A stretch of DNA of 55,175 nt, taken from contig CAJKFZ010000001.1 of NCBI GenBank assembly GCA_905199285.1, positions 1-55,175 of the forward strand. Reading direction: 5' to 3'. Below the pieces are notes generated by a model. That model saw nothing but the letters and a program-made list of their open reading frames with translations. It was not told the origin of the DNA and ran no database searches. Numbering within the stretch: the first letter of the stretch is position 1; the number at the start of each line of letters is the position of its first letter. This DNA is from an uncultured Ruminococcus sp. GTDB taxonomy: Bacteria > Bacillota > Clostridia > Oscillospirales > Ruminococcaceae. The translations under genes were made by a program, and so were the position numbers. This document shows positions 40,346-49,088 of the stretch, piece by piece.

Positions 40346-40747
40346 ATGGATATTTGGCAGAATCTTTACGATCGTGCAAGGTCTGTTCAGAACGATAGAA
40401 AAATCTCCCCATTTATTGAAGCCGGAGGAGTTGCGGCGGCAATTCTCACACGAAACGGAAATATTTATCTTGGTGTGTGTATAGATACCGCTTCTACTCT
40501 TGGAATGTGCGCCGAGAGAAACGCTATTGCGAATATGATAACAAATGGTGAGAGTCGTATTGAAAAGGTTGTTGCAGTAATGCCCGACGGCAGAGTCGGT
40601 TCGCCGTGCGGAGCCTGCCGTGAATATATGATGCAGCTTGACAAGGATAGTGGAGATATTGAAATACTTCTCGACCTTGAAAGCAGAAGAACGATTCGCC
40701 TTAAAGAACTTATTCCTGATTGGTGGGGCGAAGAAGAGTTCAGATAA
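40346..40747 (+). CDS. cdd: Cytidine deaminase-like protein
   Basis: A 133-residue zinc deaminase. The motif CAERNAI (about residue 54) contains one Zn ligand Cys plus the catalytic Glu, and PCGACRE (about 91) has the other two Cys. It deaminates cytidine/deoxycytidine to uridine, or belongs to the blasticidin-S-deaminase subgroup, which has the same motifs. The frame starts at a TTG six bases upstream, but AAGG seven bases before the ATG at 40346 favours that start. It is the likely operon partner of the glmM paralogue, 12 bases away. Confidence 0.88.
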   Translation: MDIWQNLYDRARSVQNDRKISPFIEAGGVAAAILTRNGNIYLGVCIDTASTLGMCAERNAIANMITNGESRIEKVVAVMPDGRVGSPCGACREYMMQLDKDSGDIEILLDLESRRTIRLKELIPDWWGEEEFR

Positions 40748-40802
40748 TTGAAATAATTGGTCTGAAATTGTATTTGCATATATAAATTCTTAGGAGATAG
40801 CT

Positions 40803-40892
40803 ATGAGCTTATATTCGGAGACTGCGGAAGAATTTATTTCTATATCCGGAAAAAAGACCTTGCAGAGCGAAATTTTGATAATGTGCAGCTGA
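40803..40892 (+). CDS. Small ORF with a strong ribosome site
   Basis: A 29-codon frame starting MSLYSETAEEFISISGKK, with TAGGAGATAGCT before its ATG. After its stop the segment GTGCAGCTGATTTTA is nearly repeated (GTGCAGCTGATTTAA) before the next ribosome site. It could be a short peptide, or the remnant of a larger gene cut by a small duplication. No match is recognised. Confidence 0.35.
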   Translation: MSLYSETAEEFISISGKKTLQSEILIMCS

Positions 40893-40925
40893 TTTTACAG
40901 TGCAGCTGATTTAAGGAGAATTAAT

Positions 40926-41789
40926 TTGAGAACAGCTAAAAATTGGATAGATTATATTATACATGATACTTCAGACGGCGAAAAGCTTGAAACATGGGGC
41001 GATATCAGTCTTGTAAGACCAGATCCCCAGATAATCTGGAAAACAGACAAAACAAATTCGCTCTGGAACAGGGCGGACGGTCATTATCACCGCTCTAATG
41101 CCGGAGGTGGAAAATGGGAGTTCCGCAGACGAATCCCTGAATCGTGGACTATACGCTACAAAGAGCTTACGTTCAATATCCGTCCGACCGGATTCAAGCA
41201 TACAGGACTTTTCCCCGAACAGGCGGTGAACTGGGACTTCATGACCGAGAAAATTCAGAATGCAGGACGTGATATAAACGTGCTGAATCTTTTTGCGTAT
41301 ACGGGCGGAGCTACTCTTGCCTGCGCTGCTGCCGGAGCTTCCGTGTGTCATGTTGACGCCTCAAAGGGCATGGTTCAGTGGGCAAGGGAGAATGCCGCCG
41401 CTTCCGGACTTTCCGACAAGCCGGTTCGCTGGATAGTTGACGACTGTGAGAAATTTATTGCCCGTGAGATACGCCGCGGAAAGAAATACGATGCCGTTAT
41501 CATGGATCCTCCGAGCTACGGAAGAGGTCCGGGAGGAGAGGTCTGGAAGCTGGAAAACTGCGTTTACGACCTTGTGAAGCTCTGTTCGGGAGTTCTTTCC
41601 GATGATCCGCTGTTCTTCCTCATAAACAGCTATACGACCGGACTTTCACCGTCCGTTATGGGATATATCCTCGGTACTGTTTTAACCGATAAATTCGGCG
41701 GCGAAGTAAGCTTTGATGAAATCGGTCTGCCCGTAAAATCAACGGGAATGACTCTTCCATGCGGTTCAACGGCTATATGGCAGAAGTGA
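40926..41789 (+). CDS. Class I SAM-dependent methyltransferase (RlmI-like)
   Basis: A 287-residue Rossmann methyltransferase. Motif I NVLNLFAYTGGATLACAAAGA (about 117-137), acidic residue in HVDASKGM, motif IV VIMDPPSYGRGPGGEVW (about 192-208). DPPSYG and an SAM-binding FAYTG are typical of the RlmI/RlmK group that methylates cytosine or guanine in 23S rRNA, but no PUA domain is present, so the substrate is open. The start is TTG at 40926 with AAGGAG seven bases upstream. Follows the small ORF. Confidence 0.85.
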   Translation: MRTAKNWIDYIIHDTSDGEKLETWGDISLVRPDPQIIWKTDKTNSLWNRADGHYHRSNAGGGKWEFRRRIPESWTIRYKELTFNIRPTGFKHTGLFPEQAVNWDFMTEKIQNAGRDINVLNLFAYTGGATLACAAAGASVCHVDASKGMVQWARENAAASGLSDKPVRWIVDDCEKFIAREIRRGKKYDAVIMDPPSYGRGPGGEVWKLENCVYDLVKLCSGVLSDDPLFFLINSYTTGLSPSVMGYILGTVLTDKFGGEVSFDEIGLPVKSTGMTLPCGSTAIWQK

Positions 41790-41822
41790 AATTTTACTCG
41801 TTTTTCAGGAGAAATATGATAT

Positions 41823-42215
41823 ATGGAATGGATAGGTTTAGTCTGTCTCGGGTTGATTCTTTGCTATTCCGGCTATCCGGGCAGAGTGCAAACTCTGGAA
41901 TCGAAGGTGAAAAAACTTGAGAAGAAAAACGCTGCGATGAGCAGAACGAATTCTGATGCAAAAAACAGATCTGCGGAAGGAGCATTGAAGATGTCGCAAA
42001 TCATAAATGATCTTAAAGGAAAAAAATGTAATATGGTATTACGGGATAGTATAGACAGTTTGTTTGATAATAAGCTCGCTTGTACAGTTCTTGACACAGA
42101 TGAAGAATGGATAAAAATAAACTGCGTCAAGGAGGATAAGAAAAAAGGAGAGTCCTCCGAGACAATAAGAATAATCAGGATAGACGATATAGAAAGCATA
42201 GAGTACAGCGAATGA
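41823..42215 (+). CDS. Hypothetical membrane-anchored protein with coiled coil
   Basis: A 130-residue protein. An N-terminal hydrophobic segment (IGLVCLGLILCYSGY) is followed by a short coiled coil (LESKVKKLEKKNAAM) and a C-terminal domain of about 65 residues (GKKCNMVLRDSID to IDDIESIEYSE) with alternating hydrophobic strands, like a small Lsm/SH3-like barrel. Not recognised further. AGGAG lies 11 bases upstream of the ATG. Its stop overlaps the start of ecfA1. Confidence 0.6.
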   Translation: MEWIGLVCLGLILCYSGYPGRVQTLESKVKKLEKKNAAMSRTNSDAKNRSAEGALKMSQIINDLKGKKCNMVLRDSIDSLFDNKLACTVLDTDEEWIKINCVKEDKKKGESSETIRIIRIDDIESIEYSE

Positions 42216-43066
42216 TGGAAAACATTATCGAAATCAAAGATCTGCATTTCAGCTACAGCTCCGGCGATGAAAATTCTGAACCGAAAGAGGTTCTGAAAGG
42301 TATCGACCTTAACATTAAAAAGGGAGAATTTGTGGCTGTTTTAGGACATAACGGCTCCGGAAAGTCAACTCTTGCCAAGCATCTCAATGCAATTCTTGTT
42401 CCGACTAGCGGAAAGGTAATTGTTGACGGAATCGATACATCAGACGAGAGCAGGCTCTTCGATCTGCGTCAGCGTGCCGGAATGGTTTTTCAGAATCCCG
42501 ATAACCAGATAGTTTCTTCGATAGTTGAAGAGGACGTTGCGTTTGCTCTGGAAAATCTCGGGGTTCCGTATGAAGAGATGAGAAAACGTGTTGATGACGC
42601 TCTGAAAGCGGTCAATATGTATGAATACAGACTTCATTCTCCGAGCCAGCTTTCAGGTGGTCAGAAGCAGCGTGTAGCCATTGCAGGTATAATCGCAATG
42701 CAGCCGGACTGTATAATTCTCGACGAACCGACGGCGATGCTCGATCCGCAGGGACGAAAAGAGGTTATGGCGACCATTCAGCGTATGAACCGTGAGCAGG
42801 GCATAACGATAGTCCTTATCACTCACTATATGGATGAGGCGGCGAAATGCGGAAGAGTTGCTGTTATGGACAAAGGAAGAATTATACTTGATGATAAACC
42901 GGAAAAGGTTTTCTCGCAGGTTGAAAAGCTGAAGGCGATCGGACTTGATGTTCCGCAGGTAACAGAGCTTGTCTGGGAGCTTCGCAGAGAGGGATTTGAT
43001 ATTTCTCCTGAAATAATTTCAGAGGATGAATGCGTGGAAGCGCTGTACAGGATTTTTCAGCAGTAA
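42212..43066 (+). CDS. ecfA1: ECF transporter ATPase 1
   Basis: A 284-residue ABC ATPase. Walker A GHNGSGKST (about residue 45), Q-loop MVFQNPDNQI, signature LSGGQKQR (about 146), Walker B CIILDEPTAMLD and the H-loop THYMDEA. The C-terminal extension (KLKAIGLDVPQVTEL) is typical of EcfA. Together with EcfA2 and EcfT it energises various vitamin- or metal-binding S-components. None of those is encoded in the window, so the cargo is undetermined. It overlaps orf130 by four bases. Confidence 0.95.
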   Translation: MMENIIEIKDLHFSYSSGDENSEPKEVLKGIDLNIKKGEFVAVLGHNGSGKSTLAKHLNAILVPTSGKVIVDGIDTSDESRLFDLRQRAGMVFQNPDNQIVSSIVEEDVAFALENLGVPYEEMRKRVDDALKAVNMYEYRLHSPSQLSGGQKQRVAIAGIIAMQPDCIILDEPTAMLDPQGRKEVMATIQRMNREQGITIVLITHYMDEAAKCGRVAVMDKGRIILDDKPEKVFSQVEKLKAIGLDVPQVTELVWELRREGFDISPEIISEDECVEALYRIFQQ

Positions 43067-43080
43067 AAGGAGATAAAACA

Positions 43081-43947
43081 TTGGCAATTCTTGAAACACA
43101 GGAACTGACGTATACCTACAGCGTTGGAACACCTTTTGAAAAAACGGCGGTAGATCATGTGAATCTCGCAATTGAAGAGGGAGAAATGATCGGAGTTATG
43201 GGACATACGGGTTCCGGAAAATCTACGCTGATACAGCATTTCAACGGCCTTTTAAAGCCGACTTCGGGAAAGATACTTCTCGATGGAAAGGATATATGGG
43301 AAGATAAATCGAAAATTCGTGATGTCCGTTTTCAGGTCGGACTTGTTTTTCAGTATCCCGAATATCAGATTTTCGAGGAGACTGTTTATAAAGATATCGC
43401 TTTCGGTCCGAAAAATATGGGACTTGACGATGCCGAGATCAAACGGCGTGTTCTTGAAACTGCTCATGATATCGGTCTTTCCGAGGAGCTTATGGAACGT
43501 TCTCCGTTCGAGCTTTCGGGCGGACAGAAACGCCGTGTTGCCATTGCCGGAGTTATGGCTATGCAGCCAAAGGTGCTTATCCTTGATGAACCGACCGCAG
43601 GTCTTGATCCTGCCGGAAGAGATAAAATTCTCGAACACATAAAAGCCTATCACAGACGCACGAAAAATACCATTCTTATCGTTTCCCACAGCATGGAGGA
43701 TATCGCTTCGTTTGCTGATAAAATTCTTGTAATGAGCAATTCCAGACTTTTTTGCTATGACGAAACAGTCAAGGTTTTTGCGAGGTCTAAGGAGATATCA
43801 GAGATCGGACTTGACGTTCCCCAGATAACAAAGGTTTTTGAAAAGCTTAAAGATCGTGGATTGGATTTTGGTAAGGACGTTTATACGGTCGAATACGCTA
43901 AAAATCTTTTGCTGAAAAAGCTCAGAGGAGGAACGGCAAATTGCTGA
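43081..43947 (+). CDS. ecfA2: ECF transporter ATPase 2
   Basis: A 288-residue partner of EcfA1. Walker A GHTGSGKST, LVFQYPEYQIFEETV, LSGGQKRR, VLILDEPTAGLDP, SHSMEDI. YTYSVGTPFEKTAVD near the N-terminus is the EcfA2 hallmark. The frame is open from 43030, but AAAGGAGATAAAACA before a TTG at 43081 decides the start. It ends four codon-frames into ecfT (stop at 43945-43947, ecfT start at 43941). Confidence 0.95.
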   Translation: MAILETQELTYTYSVGTPFEKTAVDHVNLAIEEGEMIGVMGHTGSGKSTLIQHFNGLLKPTSGKILLDGKDIWEDKSKIRDVRFQVGLVFQYPEYQIFEETVYKDIAFGPKNMGLDDAEIKRRVLETAHDIGLSEELMERSPFELSGGQKRRVAIAGVMAMQPKVLILDEPTAGLDPAGRDKILEHIKAYHRRTKNTILIVSHSMEDIASFADKILVMSNSRLFCYDETVKVFARSKEISEIGLDVPQITKVFEKLKDRGLDFGKDVYTVEYAKNLLLKKLRGGTANC

Positions 43948-44747
43948 GAGATATTACAATAGGACAGTATTTTCCGGGAAACAGCGTTATTCACAGGCTT
44001 GACCCAAGATTTAAGATAGTGATCACCGTGCTTTTCATTATAATGCTGTTTACGGGCGATTCCATTATCTGTCTTGCGGCAGGAGCGGTTTTTACGTTCA
44101 TGGCGATATTCTTTTCAAAGATCAGGCTTAAAATGTTCGTGAAAAGCGTGAAGCCGCTTGTTCCGTTTCTTCTGATAACGGCTGTTCTGAATCTTATTCT
44201 GGTCAATTCCGGAGAAATTTTATGGCGGTGGAAGTTCATAAAAATAACGGACGAGGGACTAAATATAAGCATATTCATGATAATCAGGATAATATTGCTC
44301 ATTATGGGAACGTCTCTGCTGACGTATACGACTTCTCCCATAACGCTTACGGATGCGATAGAAAGACTGCTCTCGCCGCTGAAAAAACTGAGATTTCCGG
44401 TTCACGAGCTTGCAATGATGATGTCGATAGCGCTGAGATTTATCCCGACCCTTATTGAAGAAACGGACAAAATTATTTCCGCACAGAAGGCAAGAGGCGC
44501 AGAGATAGACTCCGGAAGCTTTAAAAATCGTGCAAGGAATCTTATATCGATACTTGTTCCGCTTTTCGTTTCGGCTTTCAGAAGAGCGGACGAACTTGCA
44601 ACGGCAATGGAGTGCCGATGTTATAACGGAGGCGACGGCAGAACAAGACTTCGTCAGCTTAAATCAGCTCCGAGGGATTATGTTGCTCTGGCGGTAACGA
44701 TACTTTTCCTTGCCGCTTCAATAGCTATGGGAATTTTATTCAAATAA
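43941..44747 (+). CDS. ecfT: ECF transporter transmembrane protein
   Basis: A 268-residue membrane protein with about five segments. QYFPGNSVIHRLDPRFKIV begins it in family style. The two Ala-Arg-Gly coupling helices appear: AQKARGAEIDSG and an ATAMECRCY segment (EcfT uses two such motifs to bind the ATPases). The start is TTG at 43941 with GAGGA eight bases earlier, within ecfA2. Last gene of the ecf cluster; repeat copy G follows. Confidence 0.94.
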   Translation: MLRDITIGQYFPGNSVIHRLDPRFKIVITVLFIIMLFTGDSIICLAAGAVFTFMAIFFSKIRLKMFVKSVKPLVPFLLITAVLNLILVNSGEILWRWKFIKITDEGLNISIFMIIRIILLIMGTSLLTYTTSPITLTDAIERLLSPLKKLRFPVHELAMMMSIALRFIPTLIEETDKIISAQKARGAEIDSGSFKNRARNLISILVPLFVSAFRRADELATAMECRCYNGGDGRTRLRQLKSAPRDYVALAVTILFLAASIAMGILFK

Positions 44748-44752
44748 GTAAA

Positions 44753-44910
44753 AGAGTGCGAAGCACGCTAATATTGGGTTTCCAAAGGGGATGTACTCCC
44801 CTTTGGCAGGGGGTGAATGAGGGGGACATAGTCCCCCTGATAAAGCAGTGAGCAGAACGAAGCGATTGTGAACGGATGGTTTGTAGATTTTACCCTTGCG
44901 AAGCAACGCT
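44753..44910 (+). repeat. Dispersed hairpin repeat, copy G, with module 2
   Basis: GTGC-GAA-GCAC, the core CCAAAGGGG-N7-CCCCTTTGG, GGGGGACATAGTCCCCC, then a tail module AGCAGAACGAAGCGATTGTGAACGGA. That tail is shared with copies H and J. It lies between ecfT and the yfhO-like gene. Confidence 0.85.
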
Positions 44911-44930
44911 AAAAATCAGAGAGGAATAAA

Positions 44931-47906
44931 ATGGAGAACGAAAGAGAAGAGGTCATTCTTGAAGAGGAACCTCGCAGAAGAAAGAAAACAAAGAAAATCT
45001 TTAACAAAACAAGAAAAAAATGGAATCAGTTCAAAAAAGGCAAATGCTACGATATAATGTATGAAAAGGGAGTCTTTTATTTCCTGCTGTCATTTTTGAT
45101 TCCGGCAGCAATAATGACTTTTGCTTTTGCAGATAACGGTATACATCCGTTCGGCGACAGACAAATGCTCGTTGTTGACCTCTGGCATCAGTATTTCCCT
45201 TTTTTTAGGGTAGTTCGGGAAAAACTTCTCACAGGTGGTTCGTTTCTTTATTCATGGCAGAACGGTCTGGGGACGAATTTCCTGTCGCTGATATCCTACT
45301 ATGCCGCCAGTCCGCTTAACTGGCTATCTATTTTTTTCGACGCAGACCATGTCCGTGACGCACTGACGTTTATACTTATTGCAAAGATAGGATTCTCCGG
45401 AGCTTTTTTCAGCAGTTTCCTCAGATATACTTATCAACGCAAGGATTTTTCAATATGCATATTCTCGGTCATGTATGCTCTTTGCAGCTATACTCTCGGT
45501 TATTACTGGAACGTAATGTGGTTTGATACTATAGCTCTTTTCCCGCTCGTTATGCTGGGAATAGTTGCGATATGCCGTGAGGGAAAGTGGAAAACGTTTA
45601 CATTTGCTCTCGCGCTTTCACTTGTATCGAATTATTATATCGCATTTTTTACCTGCATTTTCTCGGTATTCATGTTTGCGGCGTCCGGTATAATCGAGTT
45701 CAAAGGCGTAAAGGTATGGTTCCACAGATTCTGGATAATGCTGAGATCGTCGGTTCTTGCCATAGCTTTGGGAGCGTTTATGCTTCTTCCGGCTTATTTC
45801 GGATTGCAGCTGACCTACAGTGCAAATAATAAATTTCCGGAAGAGACATCCTATTACGAAAAATGGACGGATATTCTTGGAAATATGCTTTCTTACAATG
45901 CTCCGACCAAGGTTGACGGACTCCCGAATTTTGCCTGCGGAATGCTTGCAATAGTTCTTTTCGGAGTATTTTTGCTCTCGTTCGGCATAAAAATAAGAGA
46001 GAAGATATCGGCTCTTGTAATGCTGGCAGTGATCGTTGTAAGCTGCAACATGAACAAATTGAACTTTATATGGCACGGTTTTCATTTTACTAATCAGATC
46101 CCTTATCGATTTGCATTTATTTTCAGTTTCGTTCTCGCCGCAGCCGCATTCAGAGCTTATGATATTCTTCTTAAACGGGGAATAAAAGTATATCAGCTTA
46201 TTCTTATGCTTTTTGCCCCGACGGCAGTATTCTATCTGAATTATATGGCAAAGGGTAAGGATTTTATAAAAGAATCGGCTGTTAAAAGCTCGATGATAGT
46301 CACGGGAGCGTTTCTGCTTATTTTCCTTGCAGCAAAAGTTTTCCCGTTTAAAAAGAAGTATGTGAGAAATACTCTTATGAGTTTTGCTCTTGCAGCGGCA
46401 GTTTTTTCCGAATTTGTATGCAACGCAAGACTTGGAGTCGAAACTGTCGGAACAACGGCGTATGACAATTATCCGACGAATTACAAGGAAGCGCAGTCGC
46501 TTCTGAGCATGGCTGCCAATACCGATGATTCTCCGTTTTACAGGACAGAAATGACATCAACGTGGACTCTTAATGACAGCTCGGCTTACGGATATTATGG
46601 TCTTTCGCAGTTCTCATCGGCGGCAAACGTTTCTGTAACGACCTTCTGTAAACGGCTTGGACTTTACGCTTCTGAAGCCGGAAACAGATATTACTACAGA
46701 ACTTCAACTCCCGTTGTTAATTCGCTTATGGGAATAAAGTATCTTATTAAAAAGAACGGATATCTTAACAGCGAAGAAATGGCTATGGAATACGTCGGAG
46801 AAGCAGGTTCTTCACATTTATACAGAAATAAGTATCCGCTTTCTATCGGTTTTATGATGGATGAGAAGATACTCAATATGGAGGACAGCGCCGCTTTCAA
46901 TCCTTTTGAATACCAGAATGCGCTTTTAAAGCTTGCTGCCGGAATTGATGAATCTGTTTTCAACGCACATGAAGTTGCGTCCGCAGAATACAACAATATC
47001 AAGGTCTCGCAGAGTGGATTCGGCAGTTATTCTTTCTCCGTTGAAGACAGCAGCAATGAAGAAGCAAGCGTTAAATATACGTTTAACGGATTTGGCGGAT
47101 CGTACCTTTACGGCTATGCAAGCGCAAACGGTGGAGTATGCGATAATCTTGTGATAGAATGCGAGGGAAAAACTGTTGACAGCGGAGACCTTCTTAAAAG
47201 CTACCCGATAGTTTTCCCGATGGGCGATGCTCAGGCAGGAGAAACCTCAACGGTCAAATTCAACATAACAAAAGGAAAAAATTCCGGAAATTATAAGCTT
47301 ATGGTTTACACTTTAAGACAGGAAACCTTTGAAAAAGCGTACAATAATTTAGCCGATGAACAGCTTGAGATAACAAGCTTCGACGATACGGAAATAGAGG
47401 GAAAGATAAATGCTCTTCAAGACGGAGTTATGTTCCTTTCGATTCCGTATGAAAAGGGATGGAGCGTTTATATTGACGGTGAAAAGGCAGAAACAGTCAA
47501 GCTTATGCAGTCGATGCTGGGAGTAAAAGTTTCTGCCGGAGAACATGATATCAGGCTGAAATATGTTCCCGAGGGATTTATCGGGGGAGTTATTATATCC
47601 GGAACAAGTCTTGCTGTGATATTGCTCCTGATATGGTTTGAGAGCAGAAGAAAGAAAAAGAGAATTGCTGCTCTTGCCGAAAAAGAAAGCGCTGCTGATG
47701 TGTACGTTTCGGAAGAGGATTACACCAGCTTTATCGGTTTAGAAGATATATACGATCAGGCGGAGGAGAATAAAATTGCTCCGGAAGCCGATGCGGAGGT
47801 AATTTTCAGACCGGAGAAACAAGAGATAATTCCTGACATGGAAGATAATTGCTTGGAGGAAAATGATGAGGAATCTGAAAGTAATAACGGCATATCGGGG
47901 AACTAA
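44931..47906 (+). CDS. YfhO-like multispan membrane protein
   Basis: A 991-residue protein of the YfhO family (PF09586). A basic N-terminus (RRRKKTKKIFNKTRKKW), about 12 membrane segments to residue 490, a large extracytoplasmic region (about 500-880) and a last membrane segment (GGVIISGTSLAVILLLIWF), then an acidic cytoplasmic tail ending NDEESESNNG. HPFGDRQMLVVDLWHQYFPFF, SWQNGLGTNFLS and DNYPTNYKEA fit the family. In Bacillus YfhO is needed for glycosylation of lipoteichoic acid, so a GT-C-like transferase role is plausible. AGAGAGGAATAAA precedes the ATG. truA overlaps its end. Confidence 0.85.
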   Translation: MENEREEVILEEEPRRRKKTKKIFNKTRKKWNQFKKGKCYDIMYEKGVFYFLLSFLIPAAIMTFAFADNGIHPFGDRQMLVVDLWHQYFPFFRVVREKLLTGGSFLYSWQNGLGTNFLSLISYYAASPLNWLSIFFDADHVRDALTFILIAKIGFSGAFFSSFLRYTYQRKDFSICIFSVMYALCSYTLGYYWNVMWFDTIALFPLVMLGIVAICREGKWKTFTFALALSLVSNYYIAFFTCIFSVFMFAASGIIEFKGVKVWFHRFWIMLRSSVLAIALGAFMLLPAYFGLQLTYSANNKFPEETSYYEKWTDILGNMLSYNAPTKVDGLPNFACGMLAIVLFGVFLLSFGIKIREKISALVMLAVIVVSCNMNKLNFIWHGFHFTNQIPYRFAFIFSFVLAAAAFRAYDILLKRGIKVYQLILMLFAPTAVFYLNYMAKGKDFIKESAVKSSMIVTGAFLLIFLAAKVFPFKKKYVRNTLMSFALAAAVFSEFVCNARLGVETVGTTAYDNYPTNYKEAQSLLSMAANTDDSPFYRTEMTSTWTLNDSSAYGYYGLSQFSSAANVSVTTFCKRLGLYASEAGNRYYYRTSTPVVNSLMGIKYLIKKNGYLNSEEMAMEYVGEAGSSHLYRNKYPLSIGFMMDEKILNMEDSAAFNPFEYQNALLKLAAGIDESVFNAHEVASAEYNNIKVSQSGFGSYSFSVEDSSNEEASVKYTFNGFGGSYLYGYASANGGVCDNLVIECEGKTVDSGDLLKSYPIVFPMGDAQAGETSTVKFNITKGKNSGNYKLMVYTLRQETFEKAYNNLADEQLEITSFDDTEIEGKINALQDGVMFLSIPYEKGWSVYIDGEKAETVKLMQSMLGVKVSAGEHDIRLKYVPEGFIGGVIISGTSLAVILLLIWFESRRKKKRIAALAEKESAADVYVSEEDYTSFIGLEDIYDQAEENKIAPEADAEVIFRPEKQEIIPDMEDNCLEENDEESESNNGISGN

Positions 47907-48600
47907 TTACCACGGATTTCAGCGGCAGAGCAATGCGGTAACGGTACAGGAGGTTCTTGAAAAAAGTCTTTCAAAGGTTCTTAATGAACCGGTTACGATA
48001 GTCGGATGTTCAAGGACTGATACTGGAGTTCACGCAAACGAGTTCTGCTTTAACGTTAAAACGAATAGTCTTATATCCGAAAGAGGATTTATGAGAGGAG
48101 TAAACGGTGAGCTTCCGGATGATATTTCCATTTTAAGCTGTGAGGAGGCTCCGCTTGATTTTCATGCAAGATTTGACTGCAAAGGCAAGGAATACATTTA
48201 TAAGCTTCATTGCAGTGAATCCAAAAATCCGTTTGCGACTGATCTGATGTTTCATTACAGGCGGAAATTTGATACAGAAAAAGCAAGGATTGCCGCAGAA
48301 TATTTTGTCGGAGAACATGATTTCGCATCGTTTTGTGCTGATTGTACAAATGTTTCAACAACTGTAAGAACTATTTATTCTTTTGAAATAGAAAATTGTG
48401 GAGATTCGGTGACAATGCTTGTAAAAGGCAACGGTTTTTTGTATAATATGATTAGGATAATTGTCGGGACGCTTATTGACGTAAATGAGGGACGGATATC
48501 TGCCCATGAAATTCCGGAAATACTTGCGGCGAGGGATAGACTTCGTGCCGGAAGAACAGCAATGGCTCACGGACTTTATCTCAACAAAGTTTTTTATTAA
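47866..48600 (+). CDS. truA: tRNA pseudouridine(38-40) synthase
   Basis: A 244-residue TruA. The catalytic Asp is in SRTDTGVHAN (about 48-57), YRGTNYHGFQRQ starts the protein, with KGNGFLYNMIRIIVGTL later. It isomerises U38-40 in the anticodon arm. Two in-frame ATGs, 47863 and 47866, follow GGAGG; the second has the better six-base spacing. The gene begins inside the yfhO-like coding region (41-base overlap). Confidence 0.94.
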   Translation: MRNLKVITAYRGTNYHGFQRQSNAVTVQEVLEKSLSKVLNEPVTIVGCSRTDTGVHANEFCFNVKTNSLISERGFMRGVNGELPDDISILSCEEAPLDFHARFDCKGKEYIYKLHCSESKNPFATDLMFHYRRKFDTEKARIAAEYFVGEHDFASFCADCTNVSTTVRTIYSFEIENCGDSVTMLVKGNGFLYNMIRIIVGTLIDVNEGRISAHEIPEILAARDRLRAGRTAMAHGLYLNKVFY

Positions 48601-48602
48601 AA

Positions 48603-48815
48603 AAGAATGTGAAGCACGACCAATAAAGGGATTCCAAAGGGGTTAACACCCCTTTGGCAGGTCAAGGACAGCGTGGTGAAAAAGACAGAATATAAAGCTA
48701 TAATTTTATAAAAATTATAGTAGAATATATTCCACGATGCTCCGTAACCAGCGAACAGAGCGCAGCGATTGTGAACGGACGGTTTGTTAAAATTACCGGT
48801 TGCGCATTCAGAGCT
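48603..48815 (+). repeat. Dispersed hairpin repeat, copy H, with module 2
   Basis: GATTCC followed by CCAAAGGGG-N7-CCCCTTTGG, AGGTCAAGGACAGCGTGG, then an AATTAT-type stem CTATAATTTT-ATA-AAAATTATAG (48698-48720), then AGCGAACAGAGCGCAGCGAT with GTGAACGGACGGTTTG. The 488-base gap 48601-49088 is made of this and copy I; no gene is seen. Confidence 0.75.
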
Positions 48816-48966
48816 TATGTTACCTTGTCAAACCGCCAGTTTCCGGCGTGTTCGCTCTGCGCTCACAAGATAAACAAAAACAAACCGTTCATTTTTCAGG
48901 ACAGCGTGAATAATGTTCTATTGTTAATGTTTGATATCTGAGAGTTTAACGCTCTGCCTTTTTCCT

Positions 48967-49054
48967 CACGCTGTCCCTCAGGGCTCTGCCCTGAAACCCG
49001 CAAGGACTCTGTCCTTGACCTGCCAAAGGGTGGAATCACCCTTTGGAATCCCGT
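48967..49054 (-). repeat. Dispersed hairpin repeat, copy I
   Basis: CAGGGCTCTGCCCTG, AAGGACTCTGTCCTT, and the core CCAAAGGGT-GGAATC-ACCCTTTGG, in opposite orientation to copy H. Between H and I a further stretch (48850-48900, GTTCGCTCTGCGCTCAC) looks like an inverted, diverged module 2. Copies H and I therefore form a large imperfect inverted pair. Confidence 0.8.
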
Positions 49055-49088
49055 TATAAGAGATTATTTTTTGAAAGGGGATACGCTC

